DNA from: Rhodobacter sp. Har01
GTDB taxonomy: Bacteria; Pseudomonadota; Alphaproteobacteria; Rhodobacterales; Rhodobacteraceae
Direction of reading: 5' to 3'
DNA: 64,000 bases
Assembly: GCF_020564565.1 (NCBI RefSeq)
Contig: NZ_JAJCTD010000001.1
Span: 992,001 to 1,056,000 of the forward strand
How positions within the stretch are numbered: the stretch's first letter is position 1; every line of letters starts with the position of its first letter. The position numbers and the translations under genes are program-made. The notes beneath the pieces are model-generated. The model saw nothing but the letters and a program-made list of their open reading frames with translations. It was not told the origin of the DNA and did no database searches. This document shows positions 33,529-46,472 of the stretch, piece by piece.

Positions 33529-34272
33529 ATGTCGCGCCCGTTGACCCTTGCCGCCGTTCTGCTTGCCCTTGCCCCGACCCTGCCCGCCCAGGCCGACAGC
33601 CTGGGCCTGACCTGGGCCACGATCTCGGCCGGCGTCGATGGCGACGAGCAGCCCTTTGCCAGCCTGTCGGGCGACTGGAAGATCGGCAGCGCGCATGGCC
33701 TGCAGTTCGGCCTCGGCTTTGCCGACCGACCGGACGGCGCCCTGCTTTCGGTCGACGCCCATCTGTATCTGATGCCGAAACCCGGCCGCAAATACGGCTT
33801 CTATGCCAGCGTCGCCGACATCGACGGCCGCAGCGTGACCACCGTCGAAGGCGGCGTGGCGGGGATGCTGGCGCTTGGCGACCGCACCGTCGTGCAAGCC
33901 CGCGCCGGGGCCGGCATGTCGAATGCCGACCTGGATTGGCTGACCGTCTCGGCAGGGCTTTCGCATGATGTCAGCGACAGGTTGCGGATCTACGGCGGCG
34001 TCATGCTGACGGAATTCGACGAAACCGCCTTCCGCGCCCTTGCGCACGAGGTGCGCGCCGGGGTCCGCTACCGGGTGGCCGGGGCAACCCAGGTGACGCT
34101 GGCGGTGGTGCAGGACGGGCTGTCGGGGCGCAACGGAGCGCCGTCCGACACGCGGCTGGAACTGGGCGTAAGCTGGACCTTCGGCGGTTCGGGTAGCGGC
34201 GATCCGGTCGCCGACCACGCCTTCGACACGCCGCAGCCGGTGGATGTCCTGTTCCGGCGCGGGTTGTTCTAG
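33529..34272 (+). CDS. Exported protein, possible small outer-membrane beta-barrel
   Basis: A 247-residue protein with a clear signal peptide (LTLAAVLLALAPTLPAQA, cleavage after about residue 22). The mature chain alternates polar and hydrophobic residues in short strands separated by Gly/Asp turns, as in an 8- to 10-strand outer-membrane barrel, but it does not end in a classic terminal Phe strand signature beyond RRGLF. No family recognised. A candidate CtrA box lies upstream and a strong hairpin downstream, so it is probably a single-gene unit. Confidence 0.6.
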   Translation: MSRPLTLAAVLLALAPTLPAQADSLGLTWATISAGVDGDEQPFASLSGDWKIGSAHGLQFGLGFADRPDGALLSVDAHLYLMPKPGRKYGFYASVADIDGRSVTTVEGGVAGMLALGDRTVVQARAGAGMSNADLDWLTVSAGLSHDVSDRLRIYGGVMLTEFDETAFRALAHEVRAGVRYRVAGATQVTLAVVQDGLSGRNGAPSDTRLELGVSWTFGGSGSGDPVADHAFDTPQPVDVLFRRGLF

Positions 34273-34283
34273 CCTCCCCGCCG

Positions 34284-34314
34284 CGGGGCCGGGGGAACGC
34301 ACCCCGCGGCCCCG
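34284..34314 (+). terminator. Stem-loop after the 33529 gene
   Basis: Inverted repeat 34284-34291 with 34307-34314 (8 bp), continued by GGGG/CCCC (34292-34295 with 34302-34305) past a bulged G, loop AACGCA. It starts 11 bases after the stop codon. Confidence 0.65.
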
Positions 34315-34390
34315 GGGGCCGGGATGCGGCTGCGGTTAAGCGTCTGGAAACCTGTCCGTGGTTTGATTCGGTCCGCAAAGGAGGACCCGG

Positions 34391-34741
34391 ATGAACCTCT
34401 ATCACTGCTTGATCGAACTTCGCCCCGAGGCGCGGGCTCTGGTCTTCGCCCAGGCTTGCTCGCACTGGATGGAATACCTCCAGGCGCAGGGTCTCATCAC
34501 CGGCTGGCAGCTTCTGCGCCGCAAGTTCGGCCTTGGCTCCGGCGTGCACACCGACTTCCTGCTTGAGGTCGAACTGCCAAATCTGGCCACGCTGGACACG
34601 GCGTTCTCTGTCCTGGCAAAGGCGGATGACGAAGCGACGCGGCGCTACGACCAGATGCACGGCATGATCGCGCAGGCCGACGTCGGCCTTTACCGCCCCT
34701 ACCCCGACGCAACCCAGCGCGAACGCATCGCCCTGATCTGA
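34391..34741 (+). CDS. Small conserved protein, DUF6614-like
   Basis: A 116-residue protein beginning [17 protein letters not shown], with [22 protein letters not shown] and a C-terminal [10 protein letters not shown]. From memory this is the pattern of DUF6614, a small cytosolic family with a ferredoxin-like (dimeric alpha-beta barrel) look; the name needs a database check. A strong ribosome binding site AAAGGAGG precedes the ATG. It stands alone before trmFO. Function unknown. Confidence 0.6.
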   Translation: MNLYHCLIELRPEARALVFAQACSHWMEYLQAQGLITGWQLLRRKFGLGSGVHTDFLLEVELPNLATLDTAFSVLAKADDEATRRYDQMHGMIAQADVGLYRPYPDATQRERIALI

Positions 34742-34779
34742 CGGTTGAACTGGCGGGGCCCGGGCGATACATCGCCGGC

Positions 34780-36108
34780 ATGGAATCCCTTCACATCATC
34801 GGCGGCGGCATGGCCGGGTCCGAGGCCGCCTGGGCCGCCGTGCGCCTGGGCGTGCCGGTGGTGATCCACGAGATGCGGCCCCGCGTCGGCACCTTCGCCC
34901 ACCGCACCGGGCTGTTCGCCGAGATGGTCTGTTCCAACTCGTTCCGGTCCGACGATGACGAACGCAACGCCGTAGGCCTGCTGCATTGGGAAATGCGGGC
35001 GGCGGGCGGCCTTACCATGGAAATGGCTGCCCGGCACCGGCTGCCGGCAGGCGGCGCGCTGGCGGTGGACCGCGATCCCTTTGCCGAAAGCGTCACCGAA
35101 CGGCTGCGCTCGCATCCGCTGGTTTCCGTTGTAGAGGAAGAGGTTACAGAGCTTCCCTCAGAAGGGCACTGGATCATCGCCACCGGACCGCTGACCAGCA
35201 GCGCGCTGGCCGAAAGCCTTCGCGCCGAAACCGGCGCCGAGGCATTGGCCTTCTTCGACGCCATCGCCCCCATCGTCTATGCCGACAGCGTCGACATGTC
35301 GGTGGCCTGGATGCAAAGCCGCTACGACAAGGGCGAGACGGTTGCCGAGCAGACCGCCTACATGAACTGCCCGATGGACAAGCCGCAGTATGAGGCCTTC
35401 ATTGACGCCTTGATGGCCGCCGAAAAGACCACCTTCCACGAGGGTGAGACGGCAGGCTATTTCGACGGCTGCCTGCCCATCGAAGTGATGGCCGAGCGCG
35501 GCCGCGAAACCCTGCGCCACGGGCCGATGAAGCCGGTCGGGCTGACCAACGCCCACAAGCCGGACCAGAAGCCCTATGCCGTGGTGCAACTGCGCCGCGA
35601 CAACAAGCTGGGCACGCTCTACAACATCGTCGGCTTCCAGACCAAGATGAAATACGGCGCGCAAGTTGATGTTTTCAGGCTGATTCCTGGCCTTGAGGGC
35701 GCCAGTTTCGCGCGTCTGGGCGGGATCCACCGCAACACCTTCCTCAACGCGCCCACGCTGCTCGACGCGCAGATGCGGCTGCGGTCGCGCCTGAACCTCC
35801 GCTTTGCCGGCCAGATCACCGGCGTCGAGGGCTATGTCGAAAGCGCGGCCATGGGCCTTTTGGCGGGGCGGATGGCCGCAAGCGAGATCCTTGGCCGAAC
35901 CCTGCCACCGCCGCCGCCGGAAACCGCCATGGGCGCCTTGGTGACCCACATCACCGGCGGGGCCGAGGCGAAGACCTTCCAGCCGATGAACGTGAACTTC
36001 GGCCTCTTCCCCCCGATCGACGCCAGGGGCGGACGCAAGGGCCGCAAGGACCGCTACAAGGCCTATACCGACCGGGCGAAGGACGCCTTCCTCGCATGGC
36101 TCGGGTAA
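34780..36108 (+). CDS. trmFO: tRNA uridine-54 methyltransferase TrmFO
   Basis: A 442-residue flavoprotein that uses methylenetetrahydrofolate and FADH2 to methylate U54 in the tRNA T-loop. The FAD-binding [10 protein letters not shown] lies at residues 8-17, and the family motifs CSNSFRSDD and [13 protein letters not shown] follow; the Cys of the CSN motif is one of the two reported as catalytic. The C-terminal half has [23 protein letters not shown] split around residues 250-270. gluQ begins 13 bases before its stop. Confidence 0.96.
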   Translation: MESLHIIGGGMAGSEAAWAAVRLGVPVVIHEMRPRVGTFAHRTGLFAEMVCSNSFRSDDDERNAVGLLHWEMRAAGGLTMEMAARHRLPAGGALAVDRDPFAESVTERLRSHPLVSVVEEEVTELPSEGHWIIATGPLTSSALAESLRAETGAEALAFFDAIAPIVYADSVDMSVAWMQSRYDKGETVAEQTAYMNCPMDKPQYEAFIDALMAAEKTTFHEGETAGYFDGCLPIEVMAERGRETLRHGPMKPVGLTNAHKPDQKPYAVVQLRRDNKLGTLYNIVGFQTKMKYGAQVDVFRLIPGLEGASFARLGGIHRNTFLNAPTLLDAQMRLRSRLNLRFAGQITGVEGYVESAAMGLLAGRMAASEILGRTLPPPPPETAMGALVTHITGGAEAKTFQPMNVNFGLFPPIDARGGRKGRKDRYKAYTDRAKDAFLAWLG

Positions 36109-36926
36109 CCCGCTTCGCGCCCTCGCCGACCGGTCCCCTGCACCTTGGCCATGCCTATGCGGCGTTGGTGGCGGCGGCACGGGGCGACCGGTTCCTGCTG
36201 CGGATCGAGGACATCGACTGCGCGCGGTCGCGCCCGGAGTGGGAAGCAGCGATCTTTGACGACCTGGCCTGGCTGGGCCTGGCTTGGGAAACCCCGGTGA
36301 TGCGGCAGTCCGACCGCCTGCCCGCCTATCAGGCCGCGCTGGCGCAGCTGCAGGCCGAGGGCCTGACCTACCATTGCACCTGCACCCGCGGCGACATCCG
36401 CGCGGCCCTCTCGGCACCGCAGGAAGGCGTGATCGGGCCCGACGGGCCGGTCTATCCCGGCACCTGCCGGGACAAGGGCCATGCGACGGGCGCGGTGCGG
36501 ATGAACATGGGCGCCGCGATGGCGCGGTTGGGCGCGGTGGCGTTCACCGAGACCGGCACCCGGCCAGGGCTGTGGCGCTACGACGCCCAGACCCTGTGCC
36601 GTGACGTCGGAGACGTCGTCCTGGCGCGCCGCGACATCGGCACGTCGTATCATCTGGCCGTGGTGGTGGATGATGCGGCCCAAGGGATCACCGAAGTCAC
36701 CCGCGGCGAGGACCTGTTCGGGGCGACAGCGATTCACGTGGTTCTTCAGGGCCTTCTGGGCCTGCCGACCCCGCTGTACCACCACCACCGCCTGATCCGC
36801 GACGCGGCCGGAAAGCGGCTGGCCAAGCGGGACGACGCCCGCGCGCTGTCGAAATACCGCGCCGAGGGCGCGACACCCGCCGATATCCGGCGGATGGTCG
36901 GCCTCACATCGGCTGGGACAGGATGA
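36096..36926 (+). CDS. gluQ: Glutamyl-Q tRNA(Asp) synthetase
   Basis: A 276-residue class I synthetase fragment homologous to the catalytic core of GltX but lacking the anticodon-binding domain. The HIGH-like motif is HLGH (16-19) in [11 protein letters not shown], and the KMSKS-like motif is KRLAK (240-244). Cys residues near [10 protein letters not shown] and YPGTCR fit the zinc site. It attaches glutamate to queuosine in the tRNA-Asp anticodon. It overlaps trmFO by 13 bases upstream and the convergent hisI by 23 bases downstream. Confidence 0.95.
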   Translation: MARVTRFAPSPTGPLHLGHAYAALVAAARGDRFLLRIEDIDCARSRPEWEAAIFDDLAWLGLAWETPVMRQSDRLPAYQAALAQLQAEGLTYHCTCTRGDIRAALSAPQEGVIGPDGPVYPGTCRDKGHATGAVRMNMGAAMARLGAVAFTETGTRPGLWRYDAQTLCRDVGDVVLARRDIGTSYHLAVVVDDAAQGITEVTRGEDLFGATAIHVVLQGLLGLPTPLYHHHRLIRDAAGKRLAKRDDARALSKYRAEGATPADIRRMVGLTSAGTG

Positions 36927-37260
36927 CCTCTGCCCCCTCACGCACCGCCGTATAGAAACACGACCGGCGGTTGGTGTGGCAGGCCGGGCCTTGCTGTTCG
37001 ACCAGCGCCAGCAGGCAATCGCGGTCGCAGTCCAGCCGCAACTCGATCAGCCGCTGGACGTGCCCCGAGGTCTCGCCCTTCACCCAGAACTCGGCCCGCG
37101 AGCGGCTCCAGTAGGTGACGCGCCCGGTCTCCAGCGTCCGCGCCACCGCGGCGGCGTTCATCCAGGCCAGCATCAGCACCTCGCCGCTGGCGTGGTCCTG
37201 CGCGATGCAGGGAATCAGGCCGTCGGCATCATACCTCAGGCTTGCCGGATCGAAGGCCAT
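36904..37260 (-). CDS. hisI: Phosphoribosyl-AMP cyclohydrolase
   Basis: A 118-residue HisI, third step of histidine synthesis. Visible motifs are VLMLAWMNAAAVARTLETG, the metal-binding DCDRDCLL and the zinc-binding GPACHTNRRSCFY. The separate HisE domain is absent, as is usual in alphaproteobacteria. It is convergent with gluQ, with overlapping 3' ends, and divergent from the IscU-like gene across 62 bases. Confidence 0.96.
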   Translation of the reverse strand: MAFDPASLRYDADGLIPCIAQDHASGEVLMLAWMNAAAVARTLETGRVTYWSRSRAEFWVKGETSGHVQRLIELRLDCDRDCLLALVEQQGPACHTNRRSCFYTAVREGAEVILSQPM

Positions 37261-37322
37261 GGCGGTTCTCCTTGGCGGGGCTGGTTTGCGGCATTACATA
37301 GGGGGCCGCAGGAGGGCAAGGG

Positions 37323-37766
37323 ATGAGCGACGCCGATCTCGTCAAGCTGTATTCGGGCCGCATCCTGGCCCTGGCCGCCGATATCCCGCATCTGGGCCGG
37401 CTGCCCTCGCCGCAGGGAACGGCGCGGAAACGCTCGCCGCTCTGCGGATCCACCGTCACCGCGGATGTGGTCCTGCGCGGCGGCCGGGTGGCCGAATTCG
37501 CGCAGGACGTGAAGGCCTGCGCCCTGGGGCAGGCTTCGGCCGCCGTGCTGGGGCGCGCGGTGCTGGGGCGAAGCCTGGCCGAGCTTGAGGCCGCACGCGA
37601 CGCCCTGCGCGCCATGCTTCAGGCCGGCGGGCCGGTGCCGGCGGCGCCCTTCGACGGCTATGAGGTGCTGCTGCCGGCGCGGGATTATCGCAATCGCCAC
37701 GCCTCGATCCTGCTTGCGCTTGAGGCGGTCTGTGACGCCTTTGCCCAGGCCGAACAGGCCGCCTGA
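37323..37766 (+). CDS. IscU-like iron-sulfur scaffold domain protein
   Basis: A 147-residue protein with the NifU_N/IscU fold motifs: PLCGSTV (first ligand Cys), VKACALGQASAAVL (second Cys) and a C-terminal ARDYRNRHASILLALEA where canonical IscU has its third Cys; here that position is not Cys. It lacks the LPPVK motif that binds HscA. It may therefore be a divergent scaffold or carrier rather than the main IscU. No other isc/suf genes are nearby. Confidence 0.75.
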   Translation: MSDADLVKLYSGRILALAADIPHLGRLPSPQGTARKRSPLCGSTVTADVVLRGGRVAEFAQDVKACALGQASAAVLGRAVLGRSLAELEAARDALRAMLQAGGPVPAAPFDGYEVLLPARDYRNRHASILLALEAVCDAFAQAEQAA

Positions 37767-37775
37767 ACCCCGGAT

Positions 37776-37811
37776 AAAAAAACCGCCGCGCACCCGATGG
37801 GGTGGCGGCGG
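37776..37811 (-). terminator. Strong terminator for the 38-aa gene
   Basis: On the minus strand: CCGCCGC/GCGGCGG and CACCC/GGGTG stems with one bulged base, four-base loop, followed by seven T (seven A at 37776-37782 on the plus strand). The orientation shows it serves a minus-strand transcript, i.e. the small gene at 37901, with about 90 bases between. Confidence 0.8.
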
Positions 37812-37900
37812 CAGGAGCGTGTCTGAGGCGCGCGACGGGCAACCGCAAAGGGGACAGGCGGGTTGCGCGGGCCTTGGGGACAGACCGCAGGCAGAAAGGG

Positions 37901-38017
37901 TCAGACGGCGCCGGGCAGGGCAAGCGCCGCAAACAGCACGACGAACAGCAGAGCCACGCCCAGCAGATCCTCGGCCAGCGAGGCATCGGCACGCAAGGTC
38001 TTGAGTCGGGCGATCAT
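37901..38017 (-). CDS. Small single-span membrane peptide, 38 aa
   Basis: A 38-residue peptide beginning MIARLKTLRADASLAED and ending in a hydrophobic segment (LLGVALLFVVLFAALALPG), so a basic cytoplasmic head and one membrane helix. AGGGAG lies eight bases before the ATG and a strong T-run terminator lies downstream, so it is a transcription unit of its own. The 5' region (38020-38095) is unusually A/T-rich for the window. Function unknown; I recall similar tiny peptides in related genomes. Confidence 0.7.
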   Translation of the reverse strand: MIARLKTLRADASLAEDLLGVALLFVVLFAALALPGAV

Positions 38018-38128
38018 GGTCGGCACTCCCTGTTCGTGTTGCCGTATTGTTCTCATGACGCGAACGATTCGTAAAGAACTTTTTAAGAACATTTGAGGAC
38101 ACGCCGTGAACAGCCGAGTCGCCGGCCG

Positions 38129-42396
<4,268 letters not shown>

Positions 42397-43113
42397 TCAG
42401 GCAGAGGCAGCCAGGCGCGGTGCGGTCTTTTCGGTGACGGCCGGATCGCGCAGCACATAGCCGCGGCCCCAGACGGTTTCGATGTAGTTCTCGCCGCCGG
42501 TCGCCTCGGCCAGCTTCTTGCGCAGCTTGCAGATGAAGACGTCGATGATCTTCAGTTCCGGCTCGTCCATGCCGCCGTAGAGGTGGTTGAGGAACATCTC
42601 CTTGGTCAGCGTGGTGCCCTTGCGCAGCGAAAGCAGTTCCAGCATCTGGTATTCCTTGCCGGTCAGATGCACCGCCTTGCCCTCGGTCTCGACCGTCTTG
42701 GCGTCCAGATTCACGGTGATGCTGCCGGTGCGGATCACCGACTGGCTGTGCCCCTTGGACCGGCGGATGATGGCGTGGATGCGCGCGACCAGTTCCTCGC
42801 GGTGGAACGGCTTGGTCATGTAGTCGTCGGCCCCGAAGCCGAAGCCCTTGAGCTTGTTCTCAGTGTCGTCGGCGCCCGAAAGGATCAGGATCGGCGTTTC
42901 CACCTTGGACAGGCGCAACTGACGCAGCACCTCATGCCCCGACATGTCGGGCAGGTTCAGGTCCAAGAGGATCAGGTCGTAGTCATACAGCTTGGCAAGG
43001 TCGATCCCGTCTTCGCCCATGTCGGTGCAATAGACGTTCAGGTTCGCGTGGGTCAGCATCAACTCGATGCTGCGCGAGGTGGTGGGATCGTCTTCGACGA
43101 GAAGAATGCGCAT
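42397..43113 (-). CDS. ctrA: Cell cycle response regulator CtrA
   Basis: A 238-residue OmpR-type regulator. The receiver domain has Asp7-Asp8 (EDDP), the phosphorylated Asp51 and Lys in MTKPF; the DNA-binding domain carries the alphaproteobacterial CtrA hallmarks [21 protein letters not shown] and [24 protein letters not shown] (each split over the helix-loop). It binds TTAA-N7-TTAA sites; in Rhodobacterales it mainly controls motility and gene-transfer agents. The C-terminal tail ends in two Ala-rich residues before the stop (ASA), the type of end that ClpXP recognises in Caulobacter. sciP lies directly upstream. Confidence 0.97.
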   Translation of the reverse strand: MRILLVEDDPTTSRSIELMLTHANLNVYCTDMGEDGIDLAKLYDYDLILLDLNLPDMSGHEVLRQLRLSKVETPILILSGADDTENKLKGFGFGADDYMTKPFHREELVARIHAIIRRSKGHSQSVIRTGSITVNLDAKTVETEGKAVHLTGKEYQMLELLSLRKGTTLTKEMFLNHLYGGMDEPELKIIDVFICKLRKKLAEATGGENYIETVWGRGYVLRDPAVTEKTAPRLAASA

Positions 43114-43179
43114 CGGGGGCTCCGCTCAAGGGTCGTCGTGGGTCGGGTCATCTTCGTTAACGACATTGGCGGGCAATGG

Positions 43180-43194
43180 TTAACGCAAGGTTAC
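43180..43194 (-). promoter_or_regulatory. Candidate CtrA box upstream of ctrA
   Basis: TTAA at 43180-43183, seven bases, then TTAC at 43191-43194: 7 of 8 to the CtrA consensus, 67-81 bases before the ctrA start. Another TTAA at 43157-43160 lies closer to the gene, and TTATCCAGA (8 of 9 to a DnaA box) overlaps the far side at 43196-43204. Suggests autoregulation. Confidence 0.5.
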
Positions 43195-43221
43195 TTATCC
43201 AGAGCGGGAGCGATAAACAAT

Positions 43222-43500
43222 TTAAAGTTGTCTGTACTTCTGAATCGCCGTGACCTTCAGGGCCTTTTCGCCATGCTGCTCGATCGCCTGGCGCCAAAGC
43301 GCGAATTCTTCCTCGGACAGCGCGTAGCGATCCAGCGCCTCGGACTGGGTGATCAGCCCGTAGAGCACGGCCTTGACCACCACCGCCTTGCGGCTGGCGA
43401 CCCAGCGGTGGGTGTCCGGCGGCGGCAGATCGGCACGGCTGAGGATGGTCCCATCCGGCAAGGTCACCTGGCGCGGCCCGTCCACTTTCTTCAGATACAT
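43222..43500 (-). CDS. sciP: CtrA inhibitory protein SciP (DUF1153)
   Basis: A 92-residue helix-turn-helix protein. The core LPPPDTHRWVASRKAVVVKAVLYGLI (residues 25-50) and YALSEEEFALWRQAIEQHG match DUF1153/SciP, the small protein that in Caulobacter binds CtrA and blocks its activation of transcription. The ATG at 43500 gives the family start MYLKKVDGP; a GTG nine bases earlier is less likely. It precedes ctrA on the same strand, 108 bases away. Confidence 0.92.
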   Translation of the reverse strand: MYLKKVDGPRQVTLPDGTILSRADLPPPDTHRWVASRKAVVVKAVLYGLITQSEALDRYALSEEEFALWRQAIEQHGEKALKVTAIQKYRQL

Positions 43501-43554
43501 GGGAAACACACCCTGTTCCGTTCCTGCATTGCCGGGCAGATTGGGCGATCGGGC

Positions 43555-43569
43555 TTAAGCAATGCTGAA
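43555..43569 (-). promoter_or_regulatory. Candidate CtrA box between sciP and mnmA
   Basis: Read on the minus strand it is TTCA, seven bases, TTAA (7 of 8 to consensus). It lies 55 bases before the sciP start and 70 bases before mnmA. In Caulobacter sciP is itself CtrA-activated, which this placement would fit. Confidence 0.4.
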
Positions 43570-43577
43570 AGCCGGGG

Positions 43578-43605
43578 TTGAGGATGCCGCGGATTTTCCT
43601 ATATT
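43578..43605 (+). promoter_or_regulatory. Candidate promoter of mnmA
   Basis: TTGAGG (43578-43583), a 16-base spacer and TATATT (43600-43605). Predicted start near 43612, leaving a leader of about 27 bases to the mnmA ATG. Confidence 0.45.
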
Positions 43606-43638
43606 CCAGCAGTTAAGTTTTTCCCCCGGACAAGACCG

Positions 43639-44778
43639 ATGCCGCGCGACCTGACCCTCAACTCGCTGGGGCTGCCCAAGGCCCCTGCCGACACCCGCGT
43701 CGTGGTGGCGATGTCGGGCGGTGTCGACTCGTCGGTGGTCGCGGCGATGCTCAAGGACGAAGGCTATGACGTCGTCGGCGTGACCCTGCAATTGTATGAC
43801 CATGGTGCTGCGCTGGCAAAGAAGGGCGCCTGTTGCGCCGGGCGCGACATTCACGATGCCCGCCGGGTGGCCGAAACCATGGGCTTTCCGCATTACGTTC
43901 TGGATTACGAAAACGTATTCCGTGAATCCGTCATTGAGGAATTCGCCGATGCCTATCTGGCGGGCGCGACTCCGGTGCCCTGCATCCGCTGCAACGAGCG
44001 GGTCAAGTTCAAGGACCTGATGGCCACGGCGCGCGACCTTGATGCCGACTGCATGGCCACCGGCCACTACATCCAGCGCAAGCTGGGCCAGGCCGGGCCG
44101 GAACTGCACCGGGCGGCAGACGCCGCCCGCGACCAGTCGTATTTCCTGTTCTCGACCACGGCCGCGCAACTGGATTACCTGCGCTTTCCCCTGGGCCATC
44201 TGGCCAGCAAGGCGGAAACCCGGGCGCTGGCGGCGCAGTATGGCCTGCCGGTGGCCGACAAGCCCGACAGCCAGGACATCTGCTTTGTGCCGCAGGGCAA
44301 CTACGCGGCGGTGATCGAGAAGCTGCGCCCAGGGGCGGCCGAGCCGGGCGAAATCGTCGATCTCGATGGCACTGTGCTGGGCCTGCACCGCGGCGTGATC
44401 CACTACACCGTGGGCCAGCGCAAGGGCCTGGGGCTGGGCGGCCTGGGCGAGCCGCTCTATGTGGTGCGGCTGGAGGTGGACGCGCGCCGGGTGATCGTCG
44501 GGCCCAAGGCGGCGCTGTCCACCCGCATCGTGCCGCTGCGCGAGATCAACTGGCTGGGCGATCAGCCCTTCGACAGCCGCCCCGAATGGCATCTGGACGT
44601 GCGCGTCCGGTCCACCCGACCGCCCTGCCCGGCGGTGGTGCGGCCGCTGTCGGCCACCGAGGCCGAGGTTGAACTGATCGCGCCGGAAGACGGCGTCAGC
44701 CCCGGGCAGGCCTGCGCCTTCCATGCGCCCGAAGGCAGCCGCGTGTTCGGTGGCGGCTGGATCTGGCGCGGCCGCTAG
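43639..44778 (+). CDS. mnmA: tRNA-specific 2-thiouridylase MnmA
   Basis: A 379-residue enzyme that puts sulfur on U34 of tRNA-Lys, -Glu and -Gln. The PP-loop SGGVDSS lies at residues 26-32; the two catalytic Cys are Cys118 (CNERVKF) and Cys215 (SQDICFVP). A C-terminal beta-barrel follows. Residues 1-20 are a small extension relative to E. coli. The gene is read from a plausible promoter at 43578 and may end at the weak hairpin 44815-44848. Confidence 0.97.
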   Translation: MPRDLTLNSLGLPKAPADTRVVVAMSGGVDSSVVAAMLKDEGYDVVGVTLQLYDHGAALAKKGACCAGRDIHDARRVAETMGFPHYVLDYENVFRESVIEEFADAYLAGATPVPCIRCNERVKFKDLMATARDLDADCMATGHYIQRKLGQAGPELHRAADAARDQSYFLFSTTAAQLDYLRFPLGHLASKAETRALAAQYGLPVADKPDSQDICFVPQGNYAAVIEKLRPGAAEPGEIVDLDGTVLGLHRGVIHYTVGQRKGLGLGGLGEPLYVVRLEVDARRVIVGPKAALSTRIVPLREINWLGDQPFDSRPEWHLDVRVRSTRPPCPAVVRPLSATEAEVELIAPEDGVSPGQACAFHAPEGSRVFGGGWIWRGR

Positions 44779-44814
44779 GGACGAATTCACGGCCCTTTCA
44801 CCGCAGTTTCCCGC

Positions 44815-44848
44815 GGCTTTCCCGGGCCGGGGCTTCTGACGGAAAGCC
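44815..44848 (+). terminator. Possible hairpin after mnmA
   Basis: GGCTTTCC (44815-44822) pairs perfectly with GGAAAGCC (44841-44848) across an 18-base loop, 36 bases after the mnmA stop. No T-run, long loop: weak candidate. Confidence 0.3.
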
Positions 44849-44923
44849 ACAGGTGGCACACTGAAGGCGACCCGGAACTTCCCGGGGCCATCGGTGACAC
44901 GCCCTTTCCGCAGGAGTATTTCC

Positions 44924-45301
44924 ATGTTTCATGCTGGCACGGCCGCTGCCCGGGCGGCCCCCGTTCCCCCGCCGGCCTCTCCGCTCTGCCTGACCGCCGC
45001 GCAGGGGCTGGCCATGCTGAAGGCCGTGCCGGGCCTTGTCTGGTCGGACGAGGCCCGGGCCCAGGCCGAAGACCTGGCCGCCGTGCTGATCGACGGGCAG
45101 GAGGTCCGGGTGCCCCGCGGCGTGCTGCGTCGGCTGGAAACCTGCATTGACCCGGCGGTGATGGCGGAAGCTCTGCTTCTGGGCATGGCGGTGGTGATGG
45201 GGCTGACCACGGGGCGGCTGGACCGCGCGGCACTGGCCCGCCCGATCGAGATCCGTCCGCGCGACGGCGGTCTGGTCTTTGCCGTCAGCACGCGACCCTG
45301 A
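44924..45301 (+). CDS. Hypothetical protein between mnmA and lpxB
   Basis: A 125-residue protein with an Ala/Pro-rich lead and a hydrophobic stretch near the C-terminus (VMAEALLLGMAVVMGLTTG, about residues 82-100) that may be a buried helix or a membrane segment. AGGAG lies eight bases before the ATG at 44924; a GTG 30 bases earlier is possible. Codon usage looks like that of its neighbours. No family recognised. Its stop lies 19 bases from the convergent lpxB stop. Confidence 0.6.
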   Translation: MFHAGTAAARAAPVPPPASPLCLTAAQGLAMLKAVPGLVWSDEARAQAEDLAAVLIDGQEVRVPRGVLRRLETCIDPAVMAEALLLGMAVVMGLTTGRLDRAALARPIEIRPRDGGLVFAVSTRP

Positions 45302-45320
45302 TCCGAAGGACCGCCGCCTT

Positions 45321-46472
45321 TCAGTCCGCGGCCAGCGCCTTCAGCACCGACCGCGCGGCACGCAGACCCGGGGCCTCGCCGCCGCGGCCCAGGCGGTCCA
45401 TGGTCAGGCGCATCGCCTCAGTCTGGGCACCGGGGCCTTGGTCCAAAAGCGCCAGCAGCGCGGGGGCAATCCTGTCGGCGCGGCAGTCGGGGCCGATGAA
45501 TTCGGGCACGCTGCGGCTGTCCGAGACCAGGTTGACCAGCGTCACCGTGTCCACCCGGGCCATCCGCCGCATCAGCCACAGCGTCAGCGGCGCCATGTCA
45601 TAGGCGATGACCATCGGGCAGCCTTGGGCGGCCAGTTCCAGGCTGACGGTGCCCGAAGCGGCCAGCGCCGCATCGGCGGCGGCGAAGGCGGCGGTGCGGA
45701 TGGGCACATCGGGCGCGGTCAGGATCACCGGCGCGCCGGGCCAGTCCCTGGTGGCCTGGGTGACGTGCTGCGACAGGTGCGGCGGCGTCGGCAGCACCAC
45801 GCGCAGGTCCGGATGGCGGGCCGCGACACGGGCTAGGGTCGCGCCGAAGGGGGCGATCAGCCGCGTCACCTCGCTGCGGCGCGATCCGGGAAGGGCGGCA
45901 ACCAGCGGCGCCTCGGGGGCGATGCCATGGGCCTTGCGAAAGGCCAGCGCATCGGCCGGGCTGGCGACGGGTTCGGCGGTGACGGGATGGCCGACGAAAT
46001 CGCAGCTCATCCCGGCGGCGGTCATGTAGGGCGGCTCGAACGGCAACAGCGCCAGCACATGGTCGATGACGCGGGCCATCTGTCCCGCCCGCCCCGGCCG
46101 CCAGGCCCAGACCGAGGGCGCGACGTAGTGGATCGTCTTCAGGCCCGGCCGCGCCGCCTTGACGATCTTCGCCACCCGCAGGCAGAAGTCGGGGCTGTCG
46201 ATGGTGATCAGCGCGGCGGGGTCAGCCTCCAGCGCGGCCTCGGCCGCCTGACGGATGCGGCGCTTGAGCGGCAGATACTTCGGCAGCACCTCGACCAGCC
46301 CCATGACCGACAGCTCTTCCATCGGGAACAGGCTGGCCAGCCCTTCCGCCTGCATCGCCGGCCCGCCGATGCCTTCGAACCGGACGTCGGGCGCAAGCTC
46401 CTTCAGCCCGGCCATCAGCGCAGCACCCAGCCGGTCGCCCGAGGGTTCTCCGGCGATCAGGAACAGCTTCAC
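45321..46472 (-). CDS. lpxB: Lipid-A-disaccharide synthase
   Basis: A 383-residue GT19 glycosyltransferase that joins 2,3-diacylglucosamine-1-phosphate to its UDP form. Motifs: FLIAGEPSGDRLGA at the N-terminus, APSVWAWRPGRA in the middle and the nucleotide-binding ALPGSRRSEV region. It starts at a GTG that overlaps the lpxI stop by four bases (GTGA), giving the family start KLFLIAGEPSGD. Last gene of the long envelope operon. Confidence 0.96.
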   Translation of the reverse strand: MKLFLIAGEPSGDRLGAALMAGLKELAPDVRFEGIGGPAMQAEGLASLFPMEELSVMGLVEVLPKYLPLKRRIRQAAEAALEADPAALITIDSPDFCLRVAKIVKAARPGLKTIHYVAPSVWAWRPGRAGQMARVIDHVLALLPFEPPYMTAAGMSCDFVGHPVTAEPVASPADALAFRKAHGIAPEAPLVAALPGSRRSEVTRLIAPFGATLARVAARHPDLRVVLPTPPHLSQHVTQATRDWPGAPVILTAPDVPIRTAAFAAADAALAASGTVSLELAAQGCPMVIAYDMAPLTLWLMRRMARVDTVTLVNLVSDSRSVPEFIGPDCRADRIAPALLALLDQGPGAQTEAMRLTMDRLGRGGEAPGLRAARSVLKALAAD

